This document shows positions 5,667-6,643 of a DNA stretch of 6,643 nucleotides, piece after piece. The DNA comes from Deinococcus sp. GTDB lineage: Bacteria > Deinococcota > Deinococci > Deinococcales > Deinococcaceae. The notes beneath the pieces are model-generated. The model ran no database searches. It saw only the letters and a list, made by a program, of their open reading frames with translations, and had not been told where the DNA came from. The stretch covers positions 1-6,643 of the forward strand of contig JAUNHF010000101.1 in the NCBI GenBank assembly GCA_030524065.1. Direction: 5' to 3'. Each line of letters begins with the position of its first letter. Positions within the stretch are counted from its first letter, which is position 1. A program made the position numbers and the translations under genes.

Positions 5667-6643
5667 CTAGGCCCGTTCACGCAGCAGCCGCTCTGCGCCC
5701 GCCCGCACTTCGGGGTGGTCGTCGCCGCGCAGCTGCTCTACTGCTGCCCACTCGCCCCACTGCGCCAGCGCCCAGGCGGCTGCCTCGCGCACTTCCCAGG
5801 CGGGGTCCTCGGCGCCGGCCAGCAGCAGCGGCCAGCCCTGCGGGGCGCGCAGGTTGCCCAGTACATTCAGGGCGTTGCGGGCCATGCCTTTGCGGCGTGG
5901 GCGCAGCAGGGCGCTGCCGGCCCATTCGCGCGCAAACTGCCGCTCGGACACCCCAAAAAAGCGGCTCAGGTCCGGGTGGGCGAACTCAGGCCGGGGCTGA
6001 AACAGCCGCGCCAGCGTACCCGCCTTGACACTCCAGGGGCAGACCTCGCAGCAGATATCACACCCGAACAGCCACTCGCCCAGCGCGGGCCGCAGCTCCC
6101 AGGGCAGCGGCCCCCGGTGCTCGATGGTCAGGTAGCTCAGGCAGCGGCGGGCGTCAATCTTGCGGTCCGGGCCGATGGCGGCGGTCGGGCAGCTCTGGGC
6201 GCAGCGAAAGCAGCGGCCACAGCGGTCCGGGTGCGGGGCGGGGCTCTTGCCCGGCGGCAGATCGGTCAGCAGCACCGCCAGCGTAAAAAAGGCGCCCAGC
6301 TGCGTGCTGACCAACATGCCGCTTTTGGCCCGCCACCCCAGGAAGGACCGCGCCCCCAGCAGCCGCTCCATTACCGGGCCGTGGTCTACGTAGCCCCTGG
6401 CCTGCACGCCCAGCGCCGCCGCTTCGGCGCCGAGGCGGTCCAGCACCGGCTGCAACTGGTCGTGGTAGTCGGGCGTCCAGGCGTAACGGGCCACCCGGCC
6501 CAGCCGAATCCCGCCGTCCGGCCTGGGCGGCGCGGCGTAGGCGTGCGAGATGCCCAGCGCCAGCACCCGGCCTGCGCCCGGCAGCGACGTTCTCAGGTCG
6601 GCGCGGCGCGGCAACTGGCGCTCCAGGTAGTCCATCCGGGCGT
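5667..6643 (-). CDS. queG: Epoxyqueuosine reductase, N-terminus cut by window edge
   Basis: Cobalamin-dependent iron-sulfur enzyme of the last step of queuosine synthesis, reducing epoxyqueuosine to queuosine at the wobble base of tRNAs with GUN anticodons. Counting from the first in-window Met (6635), landmarks are RRADLR (10-15), RYAWTPDYHD (50-59) and GYVDHGPVMER with the probable catalytic Asp84. Next come the first cysteine group CGRCFRCAQSC (139-149), C165 with the HRG motif (173-175) and the second group CDICCEVCP (192-200). Together they fit two [4Fe-4S] clusters. The C-terminal part (about 250-320) is HEAT-like, with alternating helices (ARNALNVLGNL, REAAAWALAQW), as in the family. 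The frame stays open upstream of that Met to the window edge (Arg, Ala). Family members have about 40-50 residues before this MDYL stretch, so the Met at 6635 is internal. The stop TAG is at 5669-5667, convergent with the LEA14-like gene. Confidence 0.95.
   Translation of the reverse strand, partial: ARMDYLERQLPRRADLRTSLPGAGRVLALGISHAYAAPPRPDGGIRLGRVARYAWTPDYHDQLQPVLDRLGAEAAALGVQARGYVDHGPVMERLLGARSFLGWRAKSGMLVSTQLGAFFTLAVLLTDLPPGKSPAPHPDRCGRCFRCAQSCPTAAIGPDRKIDARRCLSYLTIEHRGPLPWELRPALGEWLFGCDICCEVCPWSVKAGTLARLFQPRPEFAHPDLSRFFGVSERQFAREWAGSALLRPRRKGMARNALNVLGNLRAPQGWPLLLAGAEDPAWEVREAAAWALAQWGEWAAVEQLRGDDHPEVRAGAERLLRERA

Noticed and set aside
6633..6635. ATG at 6635 as the true start of queG
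   Set aside because: The frame is open to the window edge and MDYL is an internal family motif, so the real start lies outside the window.
1..6643. Defence system, prophage, insertion sequence, CRISPR array or tRNA gene
   Set aside because: No transposase, integrase, regular spacer-repeat array or cloverleaf was seen, and the base composition is even throughout.

Overview
The window is GC-rich and reads as ordinary chromosome of a Deinococcus-like bacterium. The evidence is the Thermus/Deinococcus style of MetG, an epoxyqueuosine reductase, a LEA14-type desiccation-protein homologue made as a lipoprotein, Ala/Pro/Gly-rich envelope proteins, and several start codons placed directly behind a TANNNT box, the leaderless-mRNA arrangement common in Deinococcus. 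The genus call is inference from content, not from a search. I see no mobile element, CRISPR array, tRNA or rRNA.

Layout. Positions 1-1626 (minus) hold methionyl-tRNA synthetase, cut off at its C-terminus by the window edge. Positions 1627-1722 are a short gap with a Shine-Dalgarno site, degenerate 7-bp repeats and an A/T inverted repeat. Positions 1723-3030 (minus) hold adenylosuccinate lyase, purB, with a GTG start. Positions 3031-3184 hold a possible purB -10 box, a strong GC hairpin of unknown role and a good intrinsic terminator for the next gene. Positions 3185-3859 (minus) hold a secreted LolA-like protein. Positions 3860-3988 are a gap with two inverted repeats. Positions 3989-5047 (minus) hold an unrecognised exported protein that looks beta-rich. 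Positions 5048-5080 are a 33-bp divergent promoter. Positions 5081-5632 (plus) hold a LEA14/WHy-domain lipoprotein. Positions 5633-5666 are a convergent gap. Positions 5667-6643 (minus) hold epoxyqueuosine reductase (queG), cut off at its N-terminus. No stretch over 300 bases lacks a gene.

Functionally there are two themes. metG, purB and queG are translation, purine and tRNA-modification housekeeping genes. Between purB and queG sits a cell-envelope group: a LolA-like carrier, an orphan exported protein and a LEA14-like lipoprotein. The last two are divergently transcribed from a nearly mirror-symmetric intergenic region, which suggests coordinated expression.

The points most worth a second look are the symmetric divergent start region at 5045-5083, the loss of the zinc-binding cysteines in MetG, and the orphan envelope protein beside the LEA lipoprotein. 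I do not see a clear new multi-gene system.
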